Below, piece by piece: positions 24,979 through 34,288 of a DNA stretch of 64,000 nucleotides; position 1 is the first letter of the stretch, and each line of letters opens with the position of its first letter. The stretch is taken from assembly GCA_031425275.1 (NCBI GenBank), contig JANPJA010000057.1, positions 62,001-126,000 of the forward strand, given 5' to 3'. The notes beneath the pieces were generated by a model. That model had not been told where the DNA came from. It saw only the letters and a list, made by a program, of their open reading frames with translations, and did no database searches. Made by a program: the position numbers and the translations under genes. The DNA comes from JAIVGV01 sp031425275 (GTDB taxonomy: Bacteria; Acidobacteriota; Blastocatellia; Pyrinomonadales; Pyrinomonadaceae).

Positions 24979-26523
24979 TTGAGCGCACGCGGTAGTGACG
25001 GCGAAGTCATCAGCCACGCGGACGGGCGCGTCGAATTGCGCGCGGAGTCGGCGCGCGAGATCGAGCGCAGCCCGCTCTATAACGAAGACCTCGCGCCCGT
25101 CCCCGTCGCGCGCCGCGACTGGACGACTTACAACTACGCCGCGCTGTGGATCAGCATGGCCCACTGCATCCCGACCTACATGCTCGCGTCGGGGCTGATC
25201 AGCGCGGGGATGAACTGGTGGCAGGCGCTCGTCACCATCCTGCTCGGCAACCTGATCGTGCTCGCGCCGATCCTTTTGAACTCGCACCCGGGGACGAAGT
25301 ACGGCATTCCTTTCCCCGTCTTCGCGCGCGCGGCTTACGGCACTTACGGGTCGAATCTGCCCGCGCTCATGCGCGCCATCGTCGCGTGCGGCTGGTTCGG
25401 CATCCAAGCGTGGATCGGCGGGCAGGCATTGCAGACCTTCTTCGCTTCGATCATCCCCGGCTGGCAAAACATTCTGGGCGGGCCCGTCGGCGGCCACACG
25501 CCGACCGAGTGGCTGTCGTTTCTGCTCTTCTGGGGCCTCAACATTTTCATCATCTACCGGGGGATGAATTTGTTGCGGCACGTCGAGAACTGGGCCGCGC
25601 CGTTCGTGCTGGTGATGACGGCCGTGCTGCTCGCGTGGGTTGTGTGGCAGGCGGGCGGTTTGGGTTTCCTGCTGACGGAGCCGACTAAGCTGCGAACGTG
25701 GGCCGACTTCCGGCCGGTCTTTATCCCCAGCTTAACCGCCATGATCGGCTTCTGGGCCACGCTCTCTTTGAACATGCCCGACTTCACGCGCTTCGGCCGC
25801 AGCCAGCGCGAGCAGGCCGTCGGTCAGGTGATTGCGTTGCCCACGACGATGACCGTCTTCGCCGCGATGGGCATCGTCATCACCTCGGCGGCACACGTCA
25901 TCTTTCCGCAGATGAGGCCGGACGAGTTGTGGGACCCGGTCAAACTCATCGGCCAGTTCTCGCAGCCCCTCGTCGTCGCCGTCTCGATGTTCACGGTCGT
26001 CGTCGCCACTCTCGCCGTCAACATCGCGGCGAATGTCGTCAGCCCCGCGAACGACTTCGCCAACGCCTTCCCGCGCCTGATCTCGTTCCGCACGGGCGGA
26101 CTCATCACCGGCATCGTCGGCATCCTGATGCAGCCGTGGAAACTGCTCGCCGATCCTTCCGGCTACATCTTCGCGTGGCTGTTAGGCTACTCTGGGGGCC
26201 TCGGCTCAATCGCGGGCGTGCTCATCGCCGACTACTGGCTGGTGCGCCGCACACACCTCGCGCTCCCAGACCTCTACCGCACGCGCGGGGCCTACACCTA
26301 CGCGGCGGGCTGGAACTGGCGCGCGGTCGCGGCCACGCTCGTGGGCTGCGCGCTCGCGTGGATCGGTTTGATAGTCCCCGCGCTCCGCCCGTTGTATGAT
26401 TACGCTTGGTTCGTCGGCTTCGGCGCGGCCGCCCTCGTCCACCTGCTGCTGATGAAACTGCTCCCGCCGCGCGCCGCCTTCGAGAACGCATCGCCGGCGC
26501 GGGACGGGGCCGACGCCCGTTGA
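24979..26523 (+). CDS. NCS1-family nucleobase permease
   Basis: 514 residues from a TTG start with GCGGAGG about ten bases upstream. The hydrophobic profile gives about twelve membrane segments. NCS1 signatures are clear: NEDLAPVPVARRDWTTYNYA at the N-terminal cytosolic side, YGIPFPVFARAAYGTYGSNL, GWFGIQAWIGGQAL, FWATLSLNMPDFTRFGRSQR and NVVSPANDFANAFP. The family couples uptake of cytosine, uracil, allantoin, hydantoins or thiamine to sodium or protons. The gene context points to uracil/thymine or dihydropyrimidine uptake; the exact substrate cannot be read from the sequence. Confidence 0.9.
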   Translation: MSARGSDGEVISHADGRVELRAESAREIERSPLYNEDLAPVPVARRDWTTYNYAALWISMAHCIPTYMLASGLISAGMNWWQALVTILLGNLIVLAPILLNSHPGTKYGIPFPVFARAAYGTYGSNLPALMRAIVACGWFGIQAWIGGQALQTFFASIIPGWQNILGGPVGGHTPTEWLSFLLFWGLNIFIIYRGMNLLRHVENWAAPFVLVMTAVLLAWVVWQAGGLGFLLTEPTKLRTWADFRPVFIPSLTAMIGFWATLSLNMPDFTRFGRSQREQAVGQVIALPTTMTVFAAMGIVITSAAHVIFPQMRPDELWDPVKLIGQFSQPLVVAVSMFTVVVATLAVNIAANVVSPANDFANAFPRLISFRTGGLITGIVGILMQPWKLLADPSGYIFAWLLGYSGGLGSIAGVLIADYWLVRRTHLALPDLYRTRGAYTYAAGWNWRAVAATLVGCALAWIGLIVPALRPLYDYAWFVGFGAAALVHLLLMKLLPPRAAFENASPARDGADAR

Positions 26524-26604
26524 CGAAGTCGCCCGCGCCCACAAACACACGTTGAGCAGGTCGCGGCCGCCGCCACACAGTCAAAACTTATTCGGAGAAA
26601 CTTT

Positions 26605-27474
<870 letters not shown>

Positions 27475-27513
27475 GATTCGAGTTGGTTGGGTATGCGGCA
27501 AGATGTAATTTCA

Positions 27514-27604
27514 CCACAGAGGACACGGAGGAACACGGAGGGAAGCTCGGGCAAAAATTTCTAACTCATCACCTCGTTTGGTTTTTCCTCCGTGTCCTCT
27601 GTGG
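27514..27604. repeat. 20-bp perfect inverted repeat of the CCACAGAGGACACGGAGG type
   Basis: Left arm 27514-27533 and right arm 27585-27604 are perfect reverse complements separated by 51 bp. The word (CACAGAGGACACGGAGGAACACGGAG-like) is one I recall as dispersed in intergenic DNA of many unrelated bacterial genomes. It splits the amidohydrolase from the RidA gene. Confidence 0.85.
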
Positions 27605-27635
27605 TTAATTCTTTTCCGGCAACATCCGCAACAAG

Positions 27636-28022
27636 ATGAAAGAGCGTCAACGCATCTCGACCGGCCGCAAGTGGGAGTCACTCGTCGGCTACTCGCGCGC
27701 CGTCCGCGTCGGCGAGCGCATCTACGTGACGGGGACGACCGCCACGGACGAGGCGGGCGAGATCGTCGGCGAAGGCGACGCCTACGCGCAGGCCGTACGG
27801 GTCATCGAGAATATCCGGGCCGCGCTCGAACGCCTCGGCGCGGGACTCGAACACGTCGTGCGCACGCGCATGTTCGTCACCGACATCTCGCGCTGGGAAG
27901 AATACGGACGGGCGCACGGCGAGTTCTTCCGTGACATCATGCCCGCGACGACGATGGTGGAGGTCTCCCGCCTCATTGACGAACGGATGCTCGTCGAGAT
28001 CGAGGCCGACGCCGAAATTTAA
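27636..28022 (+). CDS. RidA/YjgF/RutC-family protein
   Basis: 128 residues, the family size. Signatures: RAVRVGERIYVTGTTATDE, DAYAQAVRVIENIRAALERL, VVRTRMFVTDISRWEEYG (Arg of the enamine/imine deaminase site) and PATTMVEVSRLIDERMLVEI. Family members hydrolyse reactive enamines and imines or aminoacrylates; RutC acts in another pyrimidine route. Here it probably clears or hydrolyses a reactive intermediate of pyrimidine breakdown or of the PLP enzyme; that is inference. The family forms trimers. Confidence 0.85.
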   Translation: MKERQRISTGRKWESLVGYSRAVRVGERIYVTGTTATDEAGEIVGEGDAYAQAVRVIENIRAALERLGAGLEHVVRTRMFVTDISRWEEYGRAHGEFFRDIMPATTMVEVSRLIDERMLVEIEADAEI

Positions 28023-28062
28023 TTCACCCGTCCGAATTCTTGATCGTCTCGTCAACAACCTT

Positions 28063-29487
28063 ATGTCCACGCACACACCGACGACGCCCCTCCCGCCCGC
28101 GCAGATCGAGCGCAACTTCCGCGAGATCGCGCCCGCGCTCACCGCAGCCGAGGCCCTCTTCGAGGCCAACCGCTGCCTCTACTGCTTCGACGCGCCCTGC
28201 ATGCACGCCTGCCCCACGCACATCGACGTGCCGGCCTTCATCAAGAAGATCGCGACCGGCAACCTGACCGGCTCGGCCCGCGTCATCTTCGACGCGAACC
28301 CGATCGGCGCGACCTGCGCGCACGTCTGCCCCGTCGATGTTTTATGCGAGGGCGCGTGCGTCGAGAAAACTTTGTTGCAGAAGCCGATTGAGATCGGGCG
28401 GCTCCAACGCCACGCGACCGACTCGGCCTTGAGTCGCGGGCGCGATGTCTTAAAAGCCGGGACCCCGAACGGCAAAACGGTCGGCGTCGTCGGCTCCGGC
28501 CCGGCCGGACTCTCGTGCGCCACCTACCTCGCGCGCCTCGGCTACGCCGTCACCATCTACGAGCGCAAAAACCTCGCGGGCGGTCTCGACACCTACGGCA
28601 TGGCCGAATATAAGATGACGCAGCGCGTCTCACAGGAAGAAGTCGCACAGGTCGCACGCCTCGGCGTCGAGATCAAAACCGGCACCGAGATCGGCCGCGA
28701 TTTGTCGCCGGACGATTTGCTCGCGCGCCACGACGCCCTTTTCCTCGGCGTCGGCCTCGGCCCGACGCGCCGGCTCGACATCCCCGGCGAAGACCTCGCG
28801 GGCGTCTGCGACGCGCTCGACTACATCGAGCGGATCAAGACGCGAGACTGGGCGAGCGTCCCACACGGCCGCACCGTCGCGGTCGTCGGCGCGGGCAACA
28901 CCGCCATCGACGCCGTCACGCAGGCCCGCCGCCTCGGGGCGGAGCGCGTGCTGCTGGTTTACCGGCGCACGCAACACGAGATGTCCGCCTACGAGTACGA
29001 GTTCGAGCTGGCGAAGCAGGACGCCGTCGAGTTCTGGTGGCAGACCGCGCCGGTCGCGATTTTGAATAACGAGTCGGGCGATGCGCGTCTTACGTTGCGC
29101 TGCGTGCGGACGAAGTTGTCCGAAGCCGACGAAGCGGGCCGTCGTTCCGCGCTCGTGGTCGAAGGCTCCGAGTTCGAGATTCCGGTTGACCTTGTCATCA
29201 AAGCGACGGGTCAGGAGAAGCTGCGCGACTGGCTCACGAAGGCGGCCGGCGTCGAGTGCGACCCGGCGGGCCGCGTCGTCGTGCGAAAAGAGACGATGCA
29301 GACCTCTCACCCGAAAATCTTCGCCGGCGGCGACTGCGTCAACGGGGGGCGCGAAGCAGTCGATGCCGCGCAGATGGGTAAACTCGCGGCGCAGGGCATC
29401 CACGAAAAGCTGTCGGGCGAGCGCGTCGAGTTCGCGGGCGCGCGCGTCACGCTGCCCGAAAGCACGGGGCAGATTCACGCGGCCTGA
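28063..29487 (+). CDS. preT: Dihydropyrimidine dehydrogenase, NAD(P)-oxidoreductase subunit PreT
   Basis: 474 residues from the ATG at 28063; an open frame extends 44 codons further up inside ridA, so that longer start is rejected. Two 4Fe-4S signatures lie at the N-terminus (RCLYCFDAPCMHACP and GATCAHVCPVDVLCEGAC). Two dinucleotide folds follow: VGVVGSGPAGLSCATYLARL for FAD and VAVVGAGNTAIDAVTQARRL for NAD(P)H. The C-terminus has the FAD-contacting IFAGGDCVNGGREAVDAAQM. PreT passes electrons between NAD(P)H and PreA, which reduces uracil and thymine. It equals the N-terminal half of mammalian dihydropyrimidine dehydrogenase. Confidence 0.9.
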   Translation: MSTHTPTTPLPPAQIERNFREIAPALTAAEALFEANRCLYCFDAPCMHACPTHIDVPAFIKKIATGNLTGSARVIFDANPIGATCAHVCPVDVLCEGACVEKTLLQKPIEIGRLQRHATDSALSRGRDVLKAGTPNGKTVGVVGSGPAGLSCATYLARLGYAVTIYERKNLAGGLDTYGMAEYKMTQRVSQEEVAQVARLGVEIKTGTEIGRDLSPDDLLARHDALFLGVGLGPTRRLDIPGEDLAGVCDALDYIERIKTRDWASVPHGRTVAVVGAGNTAIDAVTQARRLGAERVLLVYRRTQHEMSAYEYEFELAKQDAVEFWWQTAPVAILNNESGDARLTLRCVRTKLSEADEAGRRSALVVEGSEFEIPVDLVIKATGQEKLRDWLTKAAGVECDPAGRVVVRKETMQTSHPKIFAGGDCVNGGREAVDAAQMGKLAAQGIHEKLSGERVEFAGARVTLPESTGQIHAA

Positions 29488-29512
29488 AACCGCGTTTCGC
29501 AGGAGTCGGACG

Positions 29513-30145
29513 ATGGCGACCCATCCCGCAAGACACTACACGCTCGAAGAATACTTCGCGCTGGAACTCGCCAGCGAGGAGAAGTACGAATACTGGGACG
29601 GCAACGTCTTCTGCATGAGCGGCGCGAGTCTGGCCCACAACCAGATCGAGACTAACCTTGTCACGGAGGCGAGTCTGCGATTGCGCGAGCGCGGCTGTCG
29701 GGTGTTTACCGCCGACATGCGTATTAAAGTTCCCGCCTATCCTCCCTACCGTTATCCCGATCTGTCAGGCTTATGCGGCCCGCCCGAAGTCGAACGGCTC
29801 GGCGGCATCGACCTGCTCACCAACCCCGCGCTGCTGGTCGAAGTCCTCTCGCCCTCGACCGAGGCGTTCGACCGCGGCGACAAGTTCACTTACTACAAAT
29901 CAATCCCCAGCTTCGCCGAGTACCTGCTCGTCGCGCAGCACCGGCCGCACGTCTCGCAGTTCGTCAGGGGGGAGGGCGGCCTCTGGACATTCGCGGAGTT
30001 TAACGACTTGGGCGACACGGTGAATTGCGCCTCCGTCCCGTGCGAGTTGCCGCTCGCGGAAATTTACCGCGACGTGGTCTTCGAGCCGGCGGCGCGTGGC
30101 GAATCTCACCCGCCGCCCGGAGGAGCATCGCCTGAAACGGCGTAG
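29513..30145 (+). CDS. Uma2-family (DUF820) nuclease-fold protein
   Basis: 210 residues from the ATG at 29513, with AGGAG upstream. Typical Uma2 pattern: YTLEEYFALELASEEKYEYW, MSGASLAHNQIETNL, YRYPDLSGLCG and LLVEVLSPSTEAFDRGDKF, where the Asp of YPD and the Glu of VEV form the PD-(D/E)XK-like site. Uma2 genes are abundant in some cyanobacteria and soil bacteria; they are predicted endonucleases without known biological role. The gene lies between preT and preA, 25 and 21 bp from each, so it is probably co-transcribed although unrelated in function. Confidence 0.85.
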   Translation: MATHPARHYTLEEYFALELASEEKYEYWDGNVFCMSGASLAHNQIETNLVTEASLRLRERGCRVFTADMRIKVPAYPPYRYPDLSGLCGPPEVERLGGIDLLTNPALLVEVLSPSTEAFDRGDKFTYYKSIPSFAEYLLVAQHRPHVSQFVRGEGGLWTFAEFNDLGDTVNCASVPCELPLAEIYRDVVFEPAARGESHPPPGGASPETA

Positions 30146-30166
30146 AAAGTTGAAAGGTCAAATTTA

Positions 30167-31435
30167 ATGGCAGACCTCAGCGTAAATTTTGCGGGCATCG
30201 AGTCGCCAAACCCCTTCTGGCTGGCGTCTGCTCCGCCGACGAACATGGGATCGATGATCGAGCGCGCGTTCGACGCGGGCTGGGGCGGGGCGGTCTGGAA
30301 GACTCTGGGCGAGCCGATCCGCAACGTCTGCTCGCGCCTCGCCGCCGTGGACTCGGGGCCGCAGCGGATGATCGGGCTTAACAACATCGAGTTGATCACC
30401 GACCGACCGCTCGAAGTCAACTTGCGCGAGATACGCGAGTGTAAGCGCAAGTATCCGAAGCACGCGCTCATCATCTCGCTGATGGTGGAGTCGAGCCGCG
30501 AGGCGTGGCACGAGATCGCCAAGCAGGTCGAAGACACCGGGGCCGACGGCGTCGAGCTGAACTTCGGCTGCCCGCACGGGATGAGCGAGCGCGGGATGGG
30601 CGCGGCGATGGGCCAAGTCCCGGAGTACACGCGCATGGTGACGGAGTGGGTCAAGGAGGCGACCAAACTTCCCGTCATCGTCAAGCTCACGCCGAACGTG
30701 ACCGCCATCAACCCGCCCGCGCGCGCGGCCGTCCTCGGCGGGGCCGACGCGCTTTCGCTCATCAACACGATCAACTCGGTGATGGGCGTCGATCTCGACA
30801 CGATGATCCCGCAGCCCAACGTCAACGGCTACGCCGCGCACGGCGGCTACTGCGGCCCGGCCGTCAAACCCATCGCCCTGAACATGGTCTCGGAACTGGC
30901 GCGCGATCCCGGCGTGGGCATCCCCATCAGCGGCATCGGCGGCATCTCGACGTGGCGCGACGCGACCGAGTTCCTCCTCCTCGGCGCATCGACCGTGCAG
31001 GTCTGCACCGCCGTCATGCACTACGGCTACCGCATCGTCGAAGACATGATCGACGGCCTGTCGAACTACCTCGACGAGAAGGGTTTTTTAAGCGTCCGCG
31101 ACATCATCGGCAAAAGTGTCCCGCGCGTCACCGACTGGGGCAATCTCGATCTCAACTACAAGACGGTCGCGCGCATCGACCACGACTTGTGCATCCGCTG
31201 CAACCTCTGCCACGTCGCCTGCGAGGACGGCGCGCACCAGTGCATCCCCTTCACCGAAATCAACGGCCTCCGCTTCCCCGTCGTTCACGAAGCCGAGTGC
31301 GTCGGGTGCAACCTCTGCTATCTGGTCTGCCCCTCCCCCGGCTGCATCTCGATGGTGCGGCTCGACGACGGGCAGACCCCGCTCACCTGGCGCGAGCTGA
31401 CGAGCCGGCAGGCTCCCACGCCAACCGCCGACTGA
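30167..31435 (+). CDS. preA: Dihydropyrimidine dehydrogenase subunit PreA
   Basis: 422 residues. The first about 310 form an FMN-binding TIM barrel: PFWLASAPPTNMGSMIERAF, VELNFGCPHGMSERGMGAAM (the Cys of GCPHGM corresponds to the catalytic Cys of mammalian DPD), VIVKLTPNVT, SLINTINSVMG and ISGIGGISTWRDA. The C-terminus holds two 4Fe-4S clusters (CIRCNLCHVAC and CVGCNLCYLVCPSPGC). It reduces uracil or thymine to the dihydro form with electrons from PreT. Length fits bacterial PreA. The gene closes the plus-strand catabolic run and is convergent with the nitroreductase gene, only 18 bp away. Confidence 0.92.
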   Translation: MADLSVNFAGIESPNPFWLASAPPTNMGSMIERAFDAGWGGAVWKTLGEPIRNVCSRLAAVDSGPQRMIGLNNIELITDRPLEVNLREIRECKRKYPKHALIISLMVESSREAWHEIAKQVEDTGADGVELNFGCPHGMSERGMGAAMGQVPEYTRMVTEWVKEATKLPVIVKLTPNVTAINPPARAAVLGGADALSLINTINSVMGVDLDTMIPQPNVNGYAAHGGYCGPAVKPIALNMVSELARDPGVGIPISGIGGISTWRDATEFLLLGASTVQVCTAVMHYGYRIVEDMIDGLSNYLDEKGFLSVRDIIGKSVPRVTDWGNLDLNYKTVARIDHDLCIRCNLCHVACEDGAHQCIPFTEINGLRFPVVHEAECVGCNLCYLVCPSPGCISMVRLDDGQTPLTWRELTSRQAPTPTAD

Positions 31436-31453
31436 GCGTCAACCGCCCTCCAG

Positions 31454-32137
31454 TCAAATGACTTGCAAGATTTCGTCGAGCGGCTTGCGCCCGATGTCGG
31501 GGACAAGTGCGTCGTCGGCCGGGTAGCCGACGGGGATCAGGACGAAAGGTTTTTCGTTCTTCGGGCGGCCGAGAATTTCCGAGAGGAAGCGCATCGGCGA
31601 GGGCGTGTGCGTGAGCGTGGCGAGCCCGGCTTGGTGGAGCGCGGCGATGAGCAGGCCGGTGGCGATGCCGACCGACTCCTGCGCGTAGTAGGTCGGCTCG
31701 GTCTCGCCCGTCGCTTCGTCGATGAGGTAGTCGATGCGGAAGACGACGATGAGGTAGGGCGCGATTTCGAGGAAGGGCTTGCGCCAGTCGGTGCCGAGCG
31801 GCGCGAGGCGGCGGAGCCAGCGCTCGGGCATCCGGCCGGAGTAGTTGACGCGCTCCTCCTCTTCCGCCGCCTCGCGGATGCGCCGCTTGACCTCCGCGTC
31901 GGCGACGATGACGAATCGCCACGGCTGCATGTTCGCGCCCGAAGGGGCCGTCCCGGCCGCGGCGACGGCGCGCTCGATCAACTCGAACGGCACCGGCTCG
32001 GGAGAGAAATCGCGGACGGTGCGGCGGCGGATTAACAACTCGTGGAACTCGCGCGCTCGCTTTAGTTGCTCGTCGGAGTCGATCCGTTTGAAGACGAGCG
32101 GGACGAGGGCGGGCGGCGGCGGCGTGAAATTGTGCAT
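31454..32137 (-). CDS. Iodotyrosine deiodinase-like flavoprotein (nitroreductase superfamily)
   Basis: 227 residues. FMN-binding start RRRTVRDFSPEPVPFE and TAPSGANMQPWRF, then YYAQESVGIATGLLIAALHQ and NEKPFVLIPVGYPADDALVP, are closest by eye to iodotyrosine deiodinase rather than to generic nitroreductases. The active-site lid residues that hold the halotyrosine zwitterion in the animal enzyme (Glu, Tyr, Lys) are all present with matching spacing: Glu95, Tyr99 and Lys120 (EEEERVNYSGRMPERW, then DWRKPFL). It should reductively dehalogenate halotyrosines or halophenols, or act on a related phenol; the true substrate is unknown. RutE-type malonic semialdehyde reductase is the main alternative given the pyrimidine neighbours. 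Confidence 0.8.
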   Translation of the reverse strand: MHNFTPPPPALVPLVFKRIDSDEQLKRAREFHELLIRRRTVRDFSPEPVPFELIERAVAAAGTAPSGANMQPWRFVIVADAEVKRRIREAAEEEERVNYSGRMPERWLRRLAPLGTDWRKPFLEIAPYLIVVFRIDYLIDEATGETEPTYYAQESVGIATGLLIAALHQAGLATLTHTPSPMRFLSEILGRPKNEKPFVLIPVGYPADDALVPDIGRKPLDEILQVI

Positions 32138-32211
32138 CGGATTTTATGTTTGCGGGGTCGTCATTCCGCCCCTATCGCCCGCGCGCGAGGCGGGCCTCGG
32201 GGATTAAACGC

Positions 32212-32988
32212 TTATTTAAACTCGGCGACGACCGGCGTGTGATCGGAGGGTCGCTCCCACCCGCGCGGCTCCTTGTCGATTAAGGCTCGCGTGCAGCGCG
32301 CGGCCAGCGGCTCTGAGACCCAGACGTGGTCGATGCGCATTCCGAGATTGCGTTGGAAGCCGCCGGCGCGGTAGTCCCACCAAGAGTAGAAGCCGGGGCG
32401 CGGCTCGTGCAGCCGAAAGGCGTCGGTGAATCCCCATTCGCGCACTTGCTCAAGGGCCTTCTTCTCCGGCTCGCTGAAGAGGACGCGCCCGCGCCACGCT
32501 TCCGGGTCGTGCGCGTCGCGGTCTTCGGGGGCCACGTTGAAATCGCCGCAGACGAGCGCCTCGTCGTCGGGCCAGTAGTCGTCGTCGAAGAACTCGCGCA
32601 GTCGCGCGAGCCAGCCGAGTTTGAAACCATACTTCTCCGACCCGACCGACTGCCCGTTCGGCACATAGACGTTGACGACGCGCACGCCCTCGACGGTCGC
32701 GGCGATCAGGCGCGACTGCGCCCCGGCTTCTTCCCCGGGGAACCCGCGCTGCACGTCCGACGCCGGGACTCGCGAGATGATCGCCACGCCGTTGTAGGTG
32801 GGCTGCCCGTGCGACTCGACGCGGTAGCCGAGTTGCTCGAACCCTGCGCGCGGGAATTTCTCGTCCGTGCATTTCGTCTCCTGCAAACAGAGCACGTCGG
32901 GCCGCGCCGCTTCGAGCCAGCGCAGGACGACCGGCTCGCGCGCGATGACCGAGTTCACGTTCCAGGTTGCGATTTTCACAGGGGACAT
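32212..32988 (-). CDS. xth: Exodeoxyribonuclease III (AP endonuclease)
   Basis: 258 residues from the ATG at 32988, giving the standard start VKIATWNVNSVIAREPVVLR. Family motifs: DVLCLQETKC (metal-binding Glu), VNVYVPNG, VCGDFNVAPEDRD (Asp/Asn), YSWWDYRAGGFQRNLGMRID and PSDHTPVVAEF (catalytic His). It cuts abasic sites and degrades 3' ends in base excision repair. It is divergent from the receiver-like gene, with only 49 bp between the two start codons, so promoters must overlap. Confidence 0.92.
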   Translation of the reverse strand: MSPVKIATWNVNSVIAREPVVLRWLEAARPDVLCLQETKCTDEKFPRAGFEQLGYRVESHGQPTYNGVAIISRVPASDVQRGFPGEEAGAQSRLIAATVEGVRVVNVYVPNGQSVGSEKYGFKLGWLARLREFFDDDYWPDDEALVCGDFNVAPEDRDAHDPEAWRGRVLFSEPEKKALEQVREWGFTDAFRLHEPRPGFYSWWDYRAGGFQRNLGMRIDHVWVSEPLAARCTRALIDKEPRGWERPSDHTPVVAEFK

Positions 32989-33037
32989 ATTATATCGGGA
33001 CGCGGTAAATTTTAAGGCGCGGGCTGACAAACTTCAT

Positions 33038-33421
33038 ATGAGAAAGCGAGTGCTGATCGTAGAGGACGACGAAGTGCGCTGCGAATGGTTTCGCGGCCAT
33101 CTCTCGGCCTGCGACTTGGAGATCACCTGCGACACGGGCGAGGCCGTCCGCTTGCTCGCGGAGAAACAATTCGATCTGATCCTGCTCGACCACGATCTGC
33201 GCGATGAACACTACTGGTCTGACGAGAGGGACGACGAGCACACGGGCTACGCCGTCGCCGCGTGGCTCGCCGCCCACCCCGGCGCACAGCCCCGCGCCGA
33301 AGTCGTCATCCACTCGCTCAACTACGCGGGCGCGGAGCGGATGCTCGCGGCCCTGCTCGCGGCCGGGTTCGACGCCGAGTGCATCCCCTTCCACCGCCTC
33401 CAGAGCGGCCTCAGGTTCTAA
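33038..33421 (+). CDS. Stand-alone receiver-like protein, cREC (cyclic-phosphate processing) type
   Basis: 127 residues from the ATG at 33038. It has the receiver opening VLIVEDDEVRCEWFRGHL and a central DLILLDHDLRDE, but the phosphoacceptor region is DHD (Asp51-His52-Asp53) and the usual C-terminal Thr/Lys pair is replaced by VVIHSLNYAGAERM. The DHDL and HSxN...G..RM combination is what I know from the cREC domain, predicted to process cyclic phosphates of nucleotides or RNA, not from signalling receivers. No kinase or output domain is nearby. It shares a divergent promoter region with exonuclease III. Biochemical role is untested inference. Confidence 0.7.
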   Translation: MRKRVLIVEDDEVRCEWFRGHLSACDLEITCDTGEAVRLLAEKQFDLILLDHDLRDEHYWSDERDDEHTGYAVAAWLAAHPGAQPRAEVVIHSLNYAGAERMLAALLAAGFDAECIPFHRLQSGLRF

Positions 33422-33545
33422 ACCGCCCCGCCCGCCCGCGTTTCGTAAACGGCCGATAATCAGTTATATTTGCCGCCTGCGCACGCCTTCCGTAGGAACT
33501 TCCGTGCAACTCTAACTTCAGCCTGACGGCATTCGGGAGAACAAC

Positions 33546-34208
33546 TTGGCAGCCGCCGCCTTCTACGATTTAGAGGGGACACTGGTCAGCACCAACCTCG
33601 TACACACGCTCGGCTTCTACGCGCGCCGGCAGCAGGGGCTGCTCCGCACGCTGACCAAGTCGGCGGCCACGGTGCTGAGCCTCCCCGTCTTCGCCGTCAC
33701 CGATCAGTACAGCCGCAAGGTCTTCAACGATCTCTTCTTCCAGCGTTACAAGGGCGAGACCGAAGACCGGCTGCGCTTCTTCGCCGAAGAATTATTCGAG
33801 ACCGTGCTGAAGCCCGCCGTCTTCCCCGGCACGTTCGAGCTGATCAAGAAGTCGAAGAGTCTGGGCATCAGGCAGGTGGTCGTCACCGGCGCGCTCGACA
33901 TCTCGGTCGAGCCGCTGATGCGACACCTCGGCATCACGGATTACGCGGCCAACCGTTTGGAGTTCGTCAACGGCGTCGCCACGGGCCGGCTGCTGCCGCC
34001 CGTTCTGGCCGCCGCCACGAAGGCCAACTGGATTCGCATCTTCGCCGAGCGCGAAGGCATCAGTCTGTCGGAATCTTTCGCCTACTCCGACAGCATGAGC
34101 GATCTCCCCATGCTCTCCATCGTCGGCCACCCGGCCGCCGTCAACCCCGACATGCGCCTGCGCCAGACCGCGATCCACCACGACTGGCCGATCCTGAATC
34201 TGAAATGA
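33546..34208 (+). CDS. HAD-superfamily phosphatase (subfamily IB)
   Basis: 220 residues from a TTG at 33546. The four HAD motifs are present: motif I AAAFYDLEGTLVSTN, motif II VVTGALD, a lysine in AATKANWIR and motif IV FAYSDSMSDLPML. In motif I the general-acid aspartate of DxDGT is Glu (DLEGT), an uncommon change. The IB group includes phosphoserine phosphatase and lipid-phosphate phosphatases; the substrate here is unknown. The stop overlaps the upstream part of the next open frame, but the prolyl oligopeptidase start is 80 bp downstream. Confidence 0.8.
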   Translation: MAAAAFYDLEGTLVSTNLVHTLGFYARRQQGLLRTLTKSAATVLSLPVFAVTDQYSRKVFNDLFFQRYKGETEDRLRFFAEELFETVLKPAVFPGTFELIKKSKSLGIRQVVVTGALDISVEPLMRHLGITDYAANRLEFVNGVATGRLLPPVLAAATKANWIRIFAEREGISLSESFAYSDSMSDLPMLSIVGHPAAVNPDMRLRQTAIHHDWPILNLK

Positions 34209-34288
34209 AGCGCGGGCATTATTCGTCACGTTCCCGCCGTGCCGACCGGCCCCAAACTGTTGACCGAGTCTTTAAGGAGTTATCCCGT

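Noticed and set aside
30167..31435. Loss of the catalytic cysteine in PreA
   Set aside because: I first compared the wrong position (GAAMGQ). The catalytic Cys corresponds to the one in GCPHGM, which is present.
31454..32137. RutE (malonic semialdehyde reductase) as product of the nitroreductase gene
   Set aside because: The Rut pathway genes are absent, the gene is on the opposite strand, and the Glu/Tyr/Lys lid and C-terminal motifs match iodotyrosine deiodinase better. Kept as an alternative.
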